Translations under genes and position numbers: made by a program
The notes under the pieces: generated by a model
Told to the model about the DNA's origin: nothing
The model's input: the letters and a program-made list of their open reading frames with translations, nothing else
The model's database searches: none
Shown here: piece after piece, positions 1 through 12,329 of the stretch
How the letters are laid out: the number at the start of each line of letters is the position of its first letter
Numbering within the stretch: position 1 is the first letter of the stretch
Assembly: GCF_036320965.1 (NCBI RefSeq)
Contig: NC_092242.1
Location: 61,868,020 to 61,932,019, forward strand
Origin: Panulirus ornatus
Lineage: Eukaryota > Arthropoda > Malacostraca > Decapoda > Palinuridae
Reading direction: 5' to 3'
Length of the DNA stretch: 64,000 bases

Positions 1-27
1 TAAGGTCAGTTTCCTGGACATGTTATA

Positions 28-40
28 AGGTCAATGACCT
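28..40. promoter_or_regulatory. Perfect IR1 nuclear-receptor palindrome (ecdysone-response-element-like)
   Basis: AGGTCA-A-TGACCT is an exact inverted repeat with one spacer base, the consensus form for EcR/USP heterodimers in arthropods. Another AGGTCA half-site lies at 3-8. No gene adjoins it inside the window, so function is unproven. Confidence 0.35.
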
Positions 41-104
41 TTCACCTCGGGTGTATCTCGACCCCTCTACTCCTCTCTTGACCTCCATGATGTCCATAGA
101 GCAC

Positions 105-406
105 TGAGTATAGAGCACTGAACATAGAGCACTGAACACAGAGCACTGAGCACAGAGCATTTAGCATAGAGCACTGATCATAGAGCATTAAGCATAGAGC
201 ACTGAGCATAGAGCACTGAGCATAGAGTACTGAGCATAGAGCACTGATCATAGAGCATTAAGCATAGAGCACTGAGCATAGAGCACTGAGCATAGAGTAC
301 TGAGCATAGAGTACTGAGCATAGAGCACTGAGCATAGAGCATTAAGCATAGAGGATTTAACATAGAGCATTAAGCATAGAGGATTTAACATAGAGCACTG
401 AGCATA
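105..406. repeat. 14 bp minisatellite
   Basis: Degenerate copies of AGCATAGAGCACTG run for about 300 bp, with a few copies of variants AGCATTTAGC and GGATTTAACA. Both strands stay open only because of repeat periodicity. Confidence 0.85.
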
Positions 407-478
407 GAGCTGGAGCCGTCGACAATCTTGGGTCGTTCCCTTAAGAGCTGCACTATTGTGGTCACTACGTCACTGTTA

Positions 479-570
479 TTGTATCCTTATAATACAGTTG
501 TATCTTTATAATACAGTTGTATCTTTATGATACAGTTGTATCCTTATGATACAGTTGTATCTTTATGATA
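479..570. repeat. 19 bp tandem repeat, about 5 copies
   Basis: The unit is close to TATCTTTATGATACAGTTG, with C/T and A/G variants between copies. Confidence 0.85.
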
Positions 571-710
571 CAGTTGTAGTAGCTGGAAGTTTGGTGGTGT
601 ATTACTAAGCACTTCACGGATCATCTAGACCTAACGCTGTAGTATTTCATGAACTTCATCGTCAATAAGAGCAAGATTCATGTGATTACAGTTGTCACAC
701 ATACGTACAT

Positions 711-960
711 ACATATCCGGTACAGTGTTGTCAAGTAAATCTAAGTGATTACATATCCGGTACAGTGTTGTCAAGAAAATCTCAAGTGATTACATATCCG
801 GTACAGTGTTGTCAAGTAAATCTTAGTGATTACATATCCGGTACAGTGTTGTCAAGTAAACCAAAGTGATTACATATCCGGTACAGTGTTGTCAAGTCAA
901 TCTAAGTAATTACATATCCGGTACAGTGTTGTCAAGTCAATCTTAAGTGATTACATATCC
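711..960. repeat. 40 bp tandem repeat, about 6 copies
   Basis: Each copy begins ACATATCCGGTACAGTGTTG and ends near AAGTGATT. Copies start at 711, 751, 792, 832, 872 and 912, with a partial copy at 952. One-base length differences occur in the linker. Confidence 0.88.
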
Positions 961-1160
961 ATGTAACAATGCCTTAGATGTACACAACACGAGAGCGATT
1001 AAATACATTTGCCAAACGAGCTCAGAGTATGACGAACATAGTGTGATTAATGAGACCAATTATGAGTTAATGAAAGTTACGACGGTAATGGAGTGTAATA
1101 TATTTGGTGTGTCGTTATGCGTTTTGAAATTTAATAGGTGTTGATTGGTGCACTCTCATT

Positions 1161-1434
<274 letters not shown>

Positions 1435-1537
1435 CTGTGTGCTAAACGTTGACCATGTCGCCCTGAGGTCAAGGGATCAAATAACAGCCAGGGATGAGCC
1501 AACAATTAATTTTCCCAGGTCACCAGAACCTAATTAA

Positions 1538-1540
<3 letters not shown>

Positions 1541-1629
<89 letters not shown>
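1541..1629. repeat. (GA)n microsatellite
   Basis: About 89 bp of uninterrupted GA. The overlapping open frames (RERE/SLSL) are artefacts. Confidence 0.95.
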
Positions 1630-1632
<3 letters not shown>

Positions 1633-2078
1633 GGGTCTGGGGGGGAAAATCCCACAGAGTCCCTGTCGTAATAAAATCCCTCAGGTTTTCATGGGAGGCA
1701 CACGATATGGGTCGTGTTGGGACACCTAGAGGGGAATTGCAATGGTCGACTCGGCTGTTCGAGTCGGAAAGTTTGACACTTTCTTCCTTTTTACTGGTTG
1801 TCTGCTCCAGATACGACTCCTGCAACTGTGGGTTGTGGCTTGCTAGGAAAGGCTAGTTCAGTGCTAGTTTATACTGCTAGTAGAACTAGTCCTGGTTAAT
1901 AGTAAATGTAATAGTAGGAATGATGATAATGATTATGATAACAGTTCACAATATATACCTTCACATAATGTATATAAGTTTTTATTTTTTCTCTAGACAC
2001 ATTATGAATAAATAATTACCTCATAATAAGACATCAAAGTAAGAAAACTATGCATGAAATGTCATTACCAAATTTGAG

Positions 2079-2080
<2 letters not shown>

Positions 2081-2136
<56 letters not shown>
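2081..2136. repeat. (TA)n microsatellite, tail of the minus-strand SINE
   Basis: About 55 bp of TA abut the 3' end of the SINE-like sequence at 2137-2262 (minus strand), so it is probably the expanded SINE tail. Confidence 0.85.
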
Positions 2137-2137
<1 letters not shown>

Positions 2138-2262
2138 GAATAAAGTGCATATGAACGCGCACCTTCATAGAACATACAAAGCTCCAACAGCCAGGATCGA
2201 ACCTGGGACCCCTTGTGCAAGAGGCAGGCATGCTAACCGCTAGGCTAAGGGACTGTATAATA
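2137..2262 (-). mobile_element. tRNA-derived SINE, minus strand
   Basis: Read on the minus strand, the head has a Pol III A-box-like TAGCCTAGCGGTTAGCATG and a B box GGTTCGATCC. A short body (TTGGAGCTTTGTATGTTC and on) and a TA tail follow. The acceptor and anticodon stems do not pair properly, so it is a tRNA-derived element and not a working tRNA gene. An almost identical copy lies at 2635-2721. Confidence 0.65.
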
Positions 2263-2715
2263 GGAAACAACTATTCGAAATACTAAGTACTCGAATACCA
2301 TTCGTCTCACAATGGTGAGCAACGGGGTCTATCGGTTGTTTCCGAACAGAACACATAGCCAGCTGATAGCGTTTTACCGAACCTGACTGTACAACGCGGA
2401 GTTATATGAATACGAATAAAGTGTATATGAACGCGCACCTTCATAGAACATACAAAGCTCCAACAGCCAGGATCGTATTCATATAACTCCGCGTTGTACA
2501 GTCAGGTTCGGTAAAACGCTATCAGCTGGCTATGTGTTCTGTTCGGAAACAACCGGTAGACCCCGTTGCTCACCATAGTGAGACGAAGGGTATTCGAGTA
2601 CTTAGTATTTCGAATAGTTGTTTCCTATTATACAGTCCCTTAGCCTAGCGGTTAGCATGCCTGCCTCTTGCACAAGGGGTCCCAGGTTCGATCCTGGCTG
2701 TTGGAGCTTTGTATG

Positions 2716-2721
<6 letters not shown>
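2167..2721. repeat. Near-perfect 249 bp inverted repeat with 57 bp spacer
   Basis: Left arm 2167-2415 and right arm 2473-2721 are reverse complements, equal in length, with three mismatches that I can find. The spacer 2416-2472 is itself a third partial copy of the SINE body seen at 2140-2197. A transcript would fold into a long hairpin. Confidence 0.88.
2635..2721 (+). mobile_element. tRNA-derived SINE head, plus strand
   Basis: The same tRNA-like sequence as at 2137-2262 but in plus orientation, forming the outer part of the right arm of the inverted repeat. It shows an A box (TAGCCTAGCGGTTAGCATG) and a B box (GGTTCGATCC) and runs into (TA)n. Confidence 0.65.

Positions 2722-2761
<40 letters not shown>
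2719..2761. repeat. (TA)n microsatellite
   Basis: About 43 bp of TA directly after the plus-strand SINE copy. Confidence 0.9.
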
Positions 2762-2763
<2 letters not shown>

Positions 2764-3144
2764 CATCATATAAAAGAAAAAAGTCTCTCTCTCTCAAGAG
2801 CACCGGTACGGAAACTTTTAGCTGGGAACGCCCCCCCCTGGGTCTTTGGTGGCCAGCGCCTCCTGCAAGGTGAACATTTTGAACAACTAGAACGTAGATA
2901 GCCAAGACTCATTCCCACCTGTTAAGCCTTTGGAACACCGCCTTTCTCCTCGCACACCCCTGAGGCATGGCATAGTTCACGCAACGACAAACACATTGTT
3001 TTTTTTGTTGGGTGTTGTTGTTGTTGTTTTTGTTCTTATCATGCTGATGACATATCCAGACGTCTCGTTTTCCTTTGATGAAAGATTTCTCTCTCTGTCC
3101 CATCTTCTGTACAACCTCGCCCACACCAAGGGGCTCTCTGTGTG
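2762..3144. other. Spacer between SINE inverted repeat and 36 bp array
   Basis: No gene seen. It contains a C-rich run near 2830 and a GTTGTT stretch near 3010. Confidence 0.5.
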
Positions 3145-5808
3145 ATGAATACATTACACGTACATGAACGCGCTGTGCTCATGAATACATTACACGTACA
3201 TGAACGCGCTGTGCTCATGAATACATTACACGTACATGAACGCGTTGTGCTCATGAATACATTACACGTACATGAACGCGTTGTGCTCATGAATACATTA
3301 CACGTACATGAACGCGTTGTGCTCATGAATACATTACACGTACATGAACGCGTTGTGCTCATGAATACATTACACGTACATGAACGCGTTGTGCTCATGA
3401 ATACATTACACGTACATGAACGCGTTGTGCTCATGAATACATTACACGTACATGAACGCGTTGTGCTCATGAATACATTACACGTACATGAACGCGTTGT
3501 GCTCATGAATACATTACACGTACATGAACGCGTTGTGCTCATGAATACATTACACGTACATGAACGCGTTGTGCTCATGAATACATTACACGTACATGAA
3601 CGCGTTGTGCTCATGAATACATTACACGTACATGAACGCGTTGTGCTCATGAATACATTACACGTACATGAACGCGTTGTGCTCATGAATACATTACACG
3701 TACATGAACGCGTTGTGCTCATGAATACATTACACGTACATGAACGCGTTGTGCTCATGAATACATTACACGTACATGAACGCGTTGTGCTCATGAATAC
3801 ATTACACGTACATGAACGCGTTGTGCTCATGAATACATTACACGTACATGAACGCGTTGTGCTCATGAATACATTACACGTACATGAACGCGTTGTGCTC
3901 ATGAATACATTACACGTACATGAACGCGTTGTGCTCATGAATACATTACACGTACATGAACGCGTTGTGCTCATGAATACATTACACGTACATGAACGCG
4001 TTGTGCTCATGAATACATTACACGTACATGAACGCGTTGTGCTCATGAATACATTACACGTACATGAACGCGTTGTGCTCATGAATACATTACACGTACA
4101 TGAACGCGTTGTGCTCATGAATACATTACACGTACATGAACGCGTTGTGCTCATGAATACATTACACGTACATGAACGCGTTGTGCTCATGAATACATTA
4201 CACGTACATGAACGCGTTGTGCTCATGAATACATTACACGTACATGAACGCGCTGTGCTCATGAATACATTACACGTACATGAACGCGTTGTGCTCATGA
4301 ATACATTACACGTACATGAACGCGTTGTGCTCATGAATACATTACACGTACATGAACGCGTTGTGCTCATGAATACATTACACGTACATGAACGCGTTGT
4401 GCTCATGAATACATTACACGTACATGAACGCGTTGTGCTCATGAATACATTACACGTACATGAACGCGTTGTGCTCATGAATACATTACACGTACATGAA
4501 CGCGTTGTGCTCATGAATACATTACACGTACATGAACGCGCTGTGCTCATGAATACATTACACGTACATGAACGCGTTGTGCTCATGAATACATTACACG
4601 TACATGAACGCGTTGTGCTCATGAATACATTACACGTACATGAACGCGTTGTGCTCATGAATACATTACACGTACATGAACGCGTTGTGCTCATGAATAC
4701 ATTACACGTACATGAACGCGTTGTGCTCATGAATACATTACACGTACATGAACGCGTTGTGCTCATGAATACATTACACGTACATGAACGCGTTGTGCTC
4801 ATGAATACATTACACGTACATGAACGCGTTGTGCTCATGAATACATTACACGTACATGAACGCGTTGTGCTCATGAATACATTACACGTACATGAACGCG
4901 TTGTGCTCATGAATACATTACACGTACATGAACGCGTTGTGCTCATGAATACATTACACGTACATGAACGCGTTGTGCTCATGAATACATTACACGTACA
5001 TGAACGCGTTGTGCTCATGAATACATTACACGTACATGAACGCGTTGTGCTCATGAATACATTACACGTACATGAACGCGTTGTGCTCATGAATACATTA
5101 CACGTACATGAACGCGTTGTGCTCATGAATACATTACACGTACATGAACGCGTTGTGCTCATGAATACATTACACGTACATGAACGCGTTGTGCTCATGA
5201 ATACATTACACGTACATGAACGCGTTGTGCTCATGAATACATTACACGTACATGAACGCGTTGTGCTCATGAATACATTACACGTACATGAACGCGTTGT
5301 GCTCATGAATACATTACACGTACATGAACGCGTTGTGCTCATGAATACATTACACGTACATGAACGCGTTGTGCTCATGAATACATTACACGTACATGAA
5401 CGCGCTGTGCTCATGAATACATTACACGTACATGAACGCGCTGTGCTCATGAATACATTACACGTACATGAACGCGTTGTGCTCATGAATACATTACACG
5501 TACATGAACGCGTTGTGCTCATGAATACATTACACGTACATGAACGCGTTGTGCTCATGAATACATTACACGTACATGAACGCGTTGTGCTCATGAATAC
5601 ATTACACGTACATGAACGCGCTGTGCTCATGAATACATTACACGTACATGAACGCGCTGTGCTCATGAATACATTACACGTACATGAACGCGCTGTGCTC
5701 ATGAATACGTTACACGTACATGAACGCGTTGTGCTCATGAATACATTACACTTACATGAACACGTTGTGCTCATGAATACATTACACGTACATGAACGCG
5801 TTGTGCTC
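3145..5808. repeat. 36 bp minisatellite, exactly 74 copies
   Basis: The unit starts ATGAATACATTACACG, continues TACATGAACGCG and ends TTGTGCTC. The array is 2664 bp, or 74 units with no length change. A single C/T site (GCGCTG or GCGTTG) varies: the C form is in copies 1, 2, 31, 39, 63, 64, 69, 70 and 71. Copies 72 and 73 carry other substitutions, so variants sit mostly at the ends. Because 36 is a multiple of three, both strands show ~900-codon open frames. These have no start context, no flanking exon structure and no synonymous bias, so I do not call them genes. Confidence 0.97.
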
Positions 5809-5816
5809 ATGAATAT

Positions 5817-6168
5817 TCTCATGTCATATAGTAGAGATACCAGTGGTGGATAGGCCCGGTCTTCCATGCTGTGATATGTAAGGCAGCAGTAGTGTTGATT
5901 TCCCACTCGAGTTCTTGATGATTCTCGTCTCTTGCGTCGTTCTTTTTTTTTTTGGAGGGGAGATGTAGGGGAGAGGAGGCAAGAGCGTGTCTATAACCCT
6001 CCTCCTTCCGTCTCGATACCCATTTAACATTGAGAATTCACAGACCTCTAGCTTATCTTCCTAGCGTCCTATAGAGAACAAGACAGAACTGTCTACTTTA
6101 CCCATTAACAATGACAATCCAAAATAAATTCTTAGTTATTTTTCGGCATATTTTTTTCAAAAGGTTCC

Positions 6169-6173
<5 letters not shown>
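5817..6173. other. Spacer, no gene seen
   Basis: Unique-looking sequence with a T11-type run near 5942. Nothing recognisable. Confidence 0.4.

Positions 6174-6260
<87 letters not shown>
6174..6260. repeat. (CT)n microsatellite
   Basis: About 87 bp of uninterrupted CT. Confidence 0.95.
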
Positions 6261-6262
<2 letters not shown>

Positions 6263-6689
6263 CACGTAGCAGGTGGTTCGCCACATATCCTTACCCACAT
6301 CTGACCTGACTCAGAATCAGTCTTTAGTTATTGCCTTGTAACACAACAGTGAAAAAAATATACATATAAAAGTATTCTATCCAACATTTCACATGTTCTG
6401 TGTGCAACTCGCAAAGTATCAAAATGCAATAGGGATTTGGAGAATAATATGTCTTCCTCGAAACTACCATCGTATGAAAGACTTTGGGCTCAAGTGGCCT
6501 TCAAAAGTATTAATGAACTCGAATTGATAATAAATATTTATAAAACAAACATGATCATTCATTATCATTCATTCATGAAAGCCAAAAAAAAAAAAGTGAG
6601 GGACTTGCTGATTGAAACCGTGATTATACAAGTGAATAATCCCAACATGATTGATGTATCTGGGAGAAAAGTGGGATTGATGAGTCGCG

Positions 6690-7025
6690 AGGACCGTGTG
6701 ATTGATGTATGTATGTAGAGTGTGTGGTTGATGCATAAATAGGTAATGTGTGGTTGGGTGTATCTAGAGGGAGTGTGTGGTTCGTGTGTGTAGAGGGAGT
6801 GTGTGGTTGATGCATATATAGGTAATGTGTGGTTGGGTGCATCTAGAGGGAGTGTGTGGTTCGTGTGTCTAGAGGGAGTGTGTGGTTGATGTATCCAGAG
6901 AGTGTGTGTGTTGATGTATGTAGAGTGTGTGGTTGATGTACCTAGAAAGAGTGCAGGATTTACGTATGTAGAGAGAGAGTGTAGGGGTTTGATGCATGTA
7001 GAGAGAGCGTGTGAAGTTGATGTAT

Positions 7026-7094
<69 letters not shown>
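6690..7094. repeat. Degenerate GTGTGGTTGATG repeat running into (GA)n
   Basis: Copies of GTGTGTGGTTGATG and TAGAGGGAGTGTG alternate from 6690 to about 7025, followed by (GA)n at 7028-7094. The TAGAGAGAG motif at the end of late copies looks like the seed of the GA tract. Confidence 0.8.
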
Positions 7095-7097
<3 letters not shown>

Positions 7098-8640
7098 GTG
7101 GCCATCCATCCGCCTCTCACACACTTGGCCAAGTCATTACCCACTTGAGGACCTGAAGATAAGTACCTCAGTCATTCATTAGTAAGTCAGTCCTCAACAG
7201 ACTCAGCATGAAGAGGCATAATCAGTCTCATTAAACTAGTCTTTATCTTTTTGAATTTACTAATTAACACCAGAGTTAAAAATAAACTTAGAAAGTTATA
7301 TCTTTTTTCTTTTTTTTTTTTCCTTTTTCCATTTATTCTTTACTCTGGTTTCTCTGTTTCACTTTCCCCCTCTTTCATGTGTGTGTTTGTGTGTATGTGT
7401 CTCTCTCTCCCCTGTCATTCCCCTACGTCATTTCCACACACATATGTTCCAATGTGTTTCCCCTCCTTCCTGTTCACTCCTTTATTACCCTACTCTATTC
7501 CTTTTCCCTCTACACCGGTCAATCTTTCTTCTTCTCTCTCTCTCTCTCTCTCATTTGGGCATCCGTCTCTTCTCCTCTGTCGCCCTTTCATGTAACTCTG
7601 ATTTCCATCTTCACTTGTGAATCCTGCGATACCATTTAATGCACTAGGTGTAGGATTACTGTCGAATTACTTCAGGGTTACCTTTAGGATTACGATTATT
7701 TTAGGATTACTTTAGAATTACTTTGATATTGTATTAGGAATACCTTAGGATTTCCTTTAAGATTACCTTAAAACTATTTCAAAATTCTCTCATTTGTTTT
7801 TCTAAGTGCTTTTGCTCTTCCTGCTTTTCCTAAGCTCAAGAGATGCCATCTATTTCCTCTCCTGTGTTTAATACCACTTAAACATTTCCTCCACTTCACC
7901 TGCTCCCCTCACCAGACGCGTTTGTCAACATTAATGTGTCGGAGTCTCTTATCATTTGTTGCAGACTTGATGATTCATGTGTATGTCAACTACAGTGTAA
8001 GTGTAACGCCATCAACATGAACATATTCATCAGTCAATGTTCATCATTAAATAGACTAACCACTAAATAAATTTATATATGTCAACACAGTATTACCGCA
8101 GCTCAACAAGCATGTAACTTTATATCACATGGTAATCACCATTAAATACATGATGCATATTAACACAATACCACTGCAATTCAACCCATATGTAACTTTG
8201 CATCATGTAATGTCCAACGAATCACTACTGAATGTATAATGAATAAACCACATAATTTACTCTGCAGAACTTCCTTTACTATGTAGATAAACTTCAGTCA
8301 TGTGCTTATCGAAAGCGTAGAAGAAATATCCAACCCCACCTCGATCTAAAGAGCTTTATGACTAGAGTTATGTAATTTCTTAACTATATACATTCAGCCC
8401 GAATGGCTGACTGAATTCAAAAGGAAATTCTTTATTTTGTTTGTGTATTTAAAACACACACAGGTTCCTTTCTTCGTCGTTTGAGATCAACAATATCACC
8501 TCACATGAGCAAGACTGAGCGATCCTTGAGCAAAACAGTGTGACACCTGAGGGCGAAGGGATAACCCGTGAGCCAGAAGGTATGACCTTTGAACCTATCG
8601 TTACAACTCGAAGGTGTTGGTTGATGGTCTGGTCTTTGAC
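7095..8640. other. Intergenic sequence, no gene seen
   Basis: Contains a T-rich stretch (7290-7330), a short CT run near 7530-7552 and a degenerate GGATTACTTTA-type repeat around 7650-7780. No coding or RNA feature recognised. Confidence 0.4.
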
Positions 8641-8644
8641 CTAT

Positions 8645-8875
8645 AATAACCCTTAAGGGTCAAGATTATAGGTCAGAACATCATAACCAAGGGTTGTACT
8701 ACCGTCGTGCTCAAGGGTCGTACTACCGTCGTGCTTAAGGGTCAAGATTAAAGGCCAGATCATCATAAGCAAAGGTTGTGCACTACCGTCGTATTCAAGG
8801 GTAGTACCGTCGTGCTCAAGGGTCGTACCACCACCGCCGTACTCAGGGGTCGCACCGTCGTGTTTTAAGGGGGTT
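8645..8875. repeat. Degenerate minisatellite (CTCAAGGGTCGTAC-type)
   Basis: Irregular copies of AAGGGTCGTACTACCGTCGT occur over ~230 bp. Confidence 0.7.
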
Positions 8876-9179
8876 ACTAACACATGTCCCTCACCAACCC
8901 GCTTCACCTTCTAATGTTCGATCATCTGTGGTGGCGAGAGACAAAAATGACTGTCTTGAGAGACGGTGATCTAAGTCAGCTTTCCACACCCGTCACCTCC
9001 AGTAATTACTTTGAGATGATTCTTACGGCAGCTCCCTCCTGCTGGCGATGACGCGCCAGGCGAGGGGGCGTTGCACCTCCCGCCGTCGTAGACAGAAATA
9101 GTTGCCAGTGTAAACAACATCTTAATGAAGTTCTTGGCAACCCTTCCTTGCCTAGCGTTACATCAGAACCTCATGCCCG

Positions 9180-9350
9180 CCTAGACCGAGACCAGACCCG
9201 CCCCACCCAGACCAGACGCACGTCTACACTATACCCAGACCCAGAACAGACGCACATCCAGACCAGACCCACATCCAGAACAGACCCCCATCCAGACTAC
9301 ATCCAGACCCAAATCATATCTTAGAACCATACCACGACCAGATCCCACTA

Positions 9351-9390
<40 letters not shown>
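9180..9390. repeat. CCAGACC-rich repeat followed by (CA)n
   Basis: Irregular units such as CAGACCCACATCCAGA are followed by (AC)n at about 9352-9390. Confidence 0.75.
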
Positions 9391-9394
<4 letters not shown>

Positions 9395-9719
9395 ATACAC
9401 ATACACTCCTTCGACAGACGGTATCAAGAATCAGGCCTCGTCTCCCACCACCACGATATCAGGGACATTCCCAGTCCAGCCTGGCCAGCGGTCGTAGATA
9501 CAGTCTCCCGAGCCTGACAAATACAGAGCATCAGCTGCGGCAGGGGGAGCCTAGGGGCTACCGTAGCCCCCTGAGGGGCTAGATACGTGAGGGGGTTTTC
9601 TCCTGTGTGATGCCCTGACTCAAGGGGCTATCTCGGCCATGCCTCGCCATCCCTTGTAGCTATCAGTCTGAAACTCCATCTTTGGTCATGTTAATTTGCC
9701 TGAGTGCCTGTCTGCCCAC

Positions 9720-10115
9720 CACACTGTCTCTCCTTAGCACTGTGTCTCCTTAACACCGTCTCTCTTTAGCACTGTCTGTCCTTAGCACTGTCTCTCCTCA
9801 GCACTGTCTCTCCTTAACACTGTCTCTCCTTAACACCGTCTCTCTTTAGCACCGTCTTTCCTTAGCACTGTCTCTCCTTAACACCGTCTCTCTTTAGCAC
9901 CGTCTTTCCTTAGCACTGTCTCTCCTTAACACCGGCTCTCTTTAGCACCGTCTTTCCTTAGCACTGTCTCTCCTTAACACCGTCTCTCTTTAGCAACGTC
10001 TGTCCATAGCACCGTCTCTCCTTAGCACTGTCTCTCCTTAGCACCGTCTCTCCTTAGCACTGTCTCTCCTTAGCACCGTCTCTCCTTAGCACCGTCTTTC
10101 CATAACAGAACGTCT
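9720..10115. repeat. 16 bp minisatellite, about 24 copies
   Basis: Units are close to CTCTCCTTAGCACTGT or CTTTAGCACCGTCTCT, with T/C variation in CACTG/CACCG, over ~390 bp. Confidence 0.85.
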
Positions 10116-10805
10116 TCTTAACACCGTCTTACCTCAGCACCATCTCTCCTTAACACCACCGTCCCTTCACTGAGCCATATCCTTAAGAACTCCCGGACAT
10201 CTTGGGATAAACAGGTTATTAATGTTCTGAAGCCATTGTAGTGAAAGACAGAGGAGCATCGACCAGACGTTAAATCCTCTCTCGCTAATGGGTGTGTCCA
10301 CCAAGCCTCTCCCTTGACCATTCGTATTCCTCATTTTACATTTAGACGCTGAACAATACAGGAACATCCTCTTATAGATTTCCTAATTGGGTGAATTCTA
10401 TTCTCTTCTGGTTGAGGTTTGGTTGATTTGGAAGTTCATTGAAAATCAGACAATGTTTTTGGCAAATGAGATTAAGTATAGCTTTGTCCCTTCTAAAGAG
10501 TTGGTTAGAGAATAAAGCTAAGTAAGCTAAGTGTTTCTGGTGAATGCATGTGCAAGTACACCAGTTAGCTGACATAAGCTAAAACGAAGTGATATCGAGT
10601 TAGCTCAAGTGAAGAGTCTATTATTTCTCTCAAGTATAAAGAATGATAGATTCTATTGCATAAGATGCAACGCATCCGACCTCCTTCTATTTGTTCCGAT
10701 GATGAAGACATCAGACTCAAAACAGAGACACATACAAGCATACGTTGCCAGTAAAGAACTTAATCTCTTGTGCTTTGTTGTAAGAGACGAGGAGTCCCTC
10801 CTTCC

Positions 10806-10807
<2 letters not shown>

Positions 10808-10882
<75 letters not shown>
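10808..10882. repeat. (GA)n microsatellite
   Basis: About 75 bp of GA, flanked on both sides by near-identical GAGGAGTCCCTCCTTCCTAGA / GAGGAATTCCTCCTTCCTAGA sequence, so it expanded inside a local duplication. Confidence 0.92.
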
Positions 10883-10884
<2 letters not shown>

Positions 10885-10987
10885 GAGGAATTCCTCCTTC
10901 CTAGAAAGAGAGATTCAATATCTATCGACGAACATATTTCTCATTCGTGTGTGTATATGTTTCACTACTGAGACCAACCACACGAGG

Positions 10988-11128
10988 ATGATCCGTTATG
11001 GTATCGTAACCTTCTTTAGTGACACAGTGAGGCTATGGAACCCTCTTCCTCCTTCCATCTTTCCCACTTCCTATAACCTCTCCAACTTTAAGAGTCAGGT
11101 CTACAAACACCTGAAGGGTTCTAATTAA
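10988..11128 (+). pseudogene. C-terminal remnant of a non-LTR retrotransposon reverse transcriptase
   Basis: The open frame MIRYGIVTFFSDTVRLWNPL, then PPSIFPTSYNLSNFK and QVYKHLKGSN to TAA, matches the conserved C-terminal end of LINE endonuclease/reverse transcriptases (xFFxxTVRLWNxLPxSxFPxxYNLxxFKxxVxxxL). The sequence continues upstream in frame only a short way (TETNHTR) before repeats. The rest of the element is missing, so it is a 5'-truncated copy. The downstream T-rich and A-rich stretch to about 11255 may be its 3' UTR. Confidence 0.75.
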
Positions 11129-11429
11129 TTTCTTCATTCTTTTTCTCTCTCTTTTTTTTCCCCCCTCTCCTATTTTTCTTTCCACCCGAGATGGCCTTGA
11201 TTGGAGCATGTTTGGCCCTGTACTTTATCGGTCACTATAAAAAGGAAATAAAACATCCGAGTGGCAATACTGCCTTGGTATTTGAGCGAGGGGGGAGCCA
11301 AGAGGCTTTGGAAAACCCACCTTACCCTCCAGATAGTGTGGGGAAGACTGCAACCTGTCCAGCCATCTGGCAGTAAGAGGGAGGGACGACCCTCTCCATG
11401 TGCAGCTGTCTGGCAGGGAACGGGTGACC

Positions 11430-11461
11430 CTAAAACACACACACACACACACACACACACT
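11430..11461. repeat. (CA)n microsatellite
   Basis: About 30 bp of AC. Confidence 0.85.
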
Positions 11462-12220
11462 GGTCTACCCCCCCAACGCGCCACAGAATCATACAGGACT
11501 CGACAGTGGGAGTCTCCCTCGTAAATGGGATCCTGGTTTTCTCCCCAATCACCCATAGTGGAGGTTTGACAGGAGGAGATTAGAGAGGGGATAAAATTCA
11601 CCCACGGGTTGAACGCAGAAGTCCACTCGGGTGATGGGCGATGCGTCGTGTGGACAGGGGCACAGATGAGATCTTCCTGCGCCTGGGGATAAGGAATAGA
11701 TTCCCTTGTGCTGTAAAGGGAGTGAGATGTACTCCCGAGAGATGCGAGTTAATGAGGTGACGTGTCTTGTTGGCTGGAGCGACACAGCCTTTGGAAGGTG
11801 GTGGCAGGACATTTGCATCTGGGCTACATCACGACACACTCACGAGAGACGCTTAATGAAAGCCACCCAAGAGGAGAAGAGATTACCAGTAGATATGATG
11901 TGTAGGTGTCTGATCTACATGATTATTGGGATTGGAGTTAACGATGGATAGATAGATACATACATACATACATATATACATACGTACATATACTATTACA
12001 TAGACAGATGAATAATCAGAGTCCAGAACTGAGGGAGGTGGTCGTTACGTGCTGGGAGGGTCGTTGCGTGAGGAGGTCGTTATTTGCTGGAGGATGGTCG
12101 TTGTGTCACTTGGTCGTTGCGTCAGGTGGTCGTTGGGCCCCGGTGGGTCGCTACATTGTGCATGGTCGGACTTGTTGGACTGCCCCAGCAGATGGCATTA
12201 CGTGAGTGCCCGGGTGACGA
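11462..12220. other. Intergenic, no gene seen
   Basis: Includes a short GATA/CATA run at 11948-11995 and a GGTCGTT-rich irregular repeat at 12040-12140. Confidence 0.4.
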
Positions 12221-12329
12221 CACAACATTATTATTATCATCATCATCATCAGCTTCCCTTCGGAAAACACGAGTTTCACAATTCACTGCCACAGTCTGCC
12301 TGCCAGCCAGCAGAAGCAGGAGTAGCAGC

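Noticed and set aside
2185..2262. Functional tRNA gene (anticodon TGC-like)
   Set aside because: A and B boxes are good, but acceptor and anticodon stems do not pair. It lies in a repeated element with a TA tail.
3145..5808. CRISPR-like array
   Set aside because: The repeats are contiguous with no unique spacers, and the window is eukaryotic.
3039..5906. Open frames of ~900 codons on both strands in the 36 bp array
   Set aside because: The unit length is a multiple of three and free of stops in these frames. No exon structure, start context or codon-level constraint is seen.
11191..11376. 61-codon frame starting MALIGACLALYFIGHYKK
   Set aside because: It lies in the probable 3' region of the truncated LINE, where the TATAAAAAGGAAATAAAA stretch reads as a hydrophobic-basic peptide by chance.
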